NCBI RefSeq assembly: GCF_002374315.1
Contig: NZ_NWUX01000021.1
Span: 1-64,000, forward strand
DNA length: 64,000 nt
Direction of reading: 5' to 3'
From: Vreelandella nigrificans
GTDB lineage: Bacteria; Pseudomonadota; Gammaproteobacteria; Pseudomonadales; Halomonadaceae
Numbering within the stretch: the stretch's first letter is position 1; the number at the start of each line of letters is the position of its first letter. A program made the position numbers and the translations under genes. Below the pieces are notes generated by a model. That model was not told where the DNA came from. It saw only the letters and a program-made list of their open reading frames with translations, and made no database searches. Positions 63,411 to 64,000 of the stretch are shown here, one piece after another.

Positions 63411-64000
63411 TTATAGCATTTCAACCCAGTCGGGGCTTTGGCCTACCGGTAAACGGCTTATCAACCGCAGAGAGCCCGTTTCGGGGTTAATACGGTAGCT
63501 GGCAATGTGGTGAGAGTACTGTCCGGCAGCAACAAGGTAGTTGCCGTCAGGTGTGATGGCGAAGCCACGAGGGCGGTTCTCGGTCGCAAATTGAGCAACA
63601 AAGGTGAGTGTTCCATCAGCCTGTACGTTAAATAGGCTCAGCGTTGAGGTGGCTTTCTCCGAAGCATATAGAAAGCGAGCATCGGGGGTAATATGAATGT
63701 CGGCTGCTTGAAATGCCTCTGGTTGTTCTGGTAAATCAACCGTTTGGATATTTCGCAAGCCTGTGACGCTGCAACTAATCGTATTAATGGTGCCGTTGCG
63801 CTCGCCGATCACATAAGCGATAGGCTGGTTTGGGTGATAAGCGATGTGCCTAGGGCCGGTTCCATTGGGTAGCTGGAGCTGGCCAATATAGTACATGGGC
63901 GGTGATGTGTGTTCGTTGGATTGAGAGGGTGCCCATTGCCAATGATAAATGACATCCTCGCCAAGCCCTGTGCATAACACGGTTTTATTATCTGGGCTCA
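63411..64000 (-). CDS. Beta-propeller lactonase (6-phosphogluconolactonase/YbhE family), 5' end outside window
   Basis: The C-terminal 197 codons of a seven-bladed propeller protein. The frame is open to the window end (…SPDNKTVLCTGLGED), so the GTG at 63980 is not the start. Repeated blades show GPRHIAYHPNQPIAYVIGE, ITPDARFLYASEKATSTLSLF and RPRGFAITPDGNYLVAAGQ. The family (PF10282) hydrolyses sugar lactones. In this cluster it might act on glucaro- or galactaro-lactones made by uronate dehydrogenase; this is inferred from context. It is upstream of the pectate lyase on the same strand, about 300 bases away. Confidence 0.88.
   Translation of the reverse strand, partial: SPDNKTVLCTGLGEDVIYHWQWAPSQSNEHTSPPMYYIGQLQLPNGTGPRHIAYHPNQPIAYVIGERNGTINTISCSVTGLRNIQTVDLPEQPEAFQAADIHITPDARFLYASEKATSTLSLFNVQADGTLTFVAQFATENRPRGFAITPDGNYLVAAGQYSHHIASYRINPETGSLRLISRLPVGQSPDWVEML

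Noticed and set aside
1-64000. CRISPR arrays, insertion sequences, phage genes, tRNA or rRNA
   Set aside because: None was recognised; repeats seen are short tandem units of two or three copies and no transposase or integrase-like protein is present.

Overview
The window looks like a chromosomal segment of a halophilic gammaproteobacterium, most probably Halomonas or a close relative. This rests on moderate-to-high GC, the many marine-type TRAP and tripartite tricarboxylate carriers, and a hydroxamate NRPS siderophore locus resembling those behind the acyl-peptide siderophores known from Halomonas. The assignment is an inference from gene content; no rRNA or marker gene is present.

Region 1 (1-16 kb) is a siderophore locus. 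It holds the 3' end of an NRPS (A-PCP-C-A-PCP-TE, first A domain reading as serine, second as a basic residue), an iron-regulated TonB receptor and binding protein, an N-hydroxylating monooxygenase, a GNAT that would acylate hydroxyornithine, an esterase, a PvdE-like exporter, a cytochrome b561 and a siderophore-interacting flavoprotein. Fur-box-like sites lie in front of three of these units.

Region 2 (16-37.7 kb) is a ferric-siderophore uptake array. A FhuB-type double permease, a FhuF reductase and a second PvdE-like exporter lead into three successive paralogous cassettes of FecI sigma factor, FecR anti-sigma factor and TonB receptor with an N-terminal signalling domain. Each cassette is followed by a FecB/FhuD-like binding protein, and a second FhuF closes the array. 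No cognate ABC ATPase is in the window. The receptors and binding proteins seem to diversify by duplication and mosaic exchange.

Region 3 (37.7-44.3 kb) is a mixed stretch: threonine aldolase, a deletion remnant of an FAD oxidoreductase, spermidine acetyltransferase, two very short paralogous genes (40 and 37 codons) with strong ribosome sites, pyruvate oxidase, an alpha/beta hydrolase and a phosphoesterase.

Region 4 (44.3-64 kb) is a pectin and hexarate catabolic region. It carries a TctCBA transporter with glucarate dehydratase, then KdgD with a TRAP transporter and a galactarolactone cycloisomerase, then a Dpp-type ABC importer, and on the other strand an acetylesterase-like hydrolase, a family 9 pectate lyase and a partial beta-propeller lactonase. 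Together they suggest extracellular or periplasmic depolymerisation, import of (oligo)uronates, lactone processing to 5-keto-4-deoxyglucarate, and conversion by KdgD to 2,5-dioxopentanoate. Four near-identical sites with core ATGTATTA(C/T) precede the four transcription units of this region and probably define one regulon whose regulator lies outside the window.
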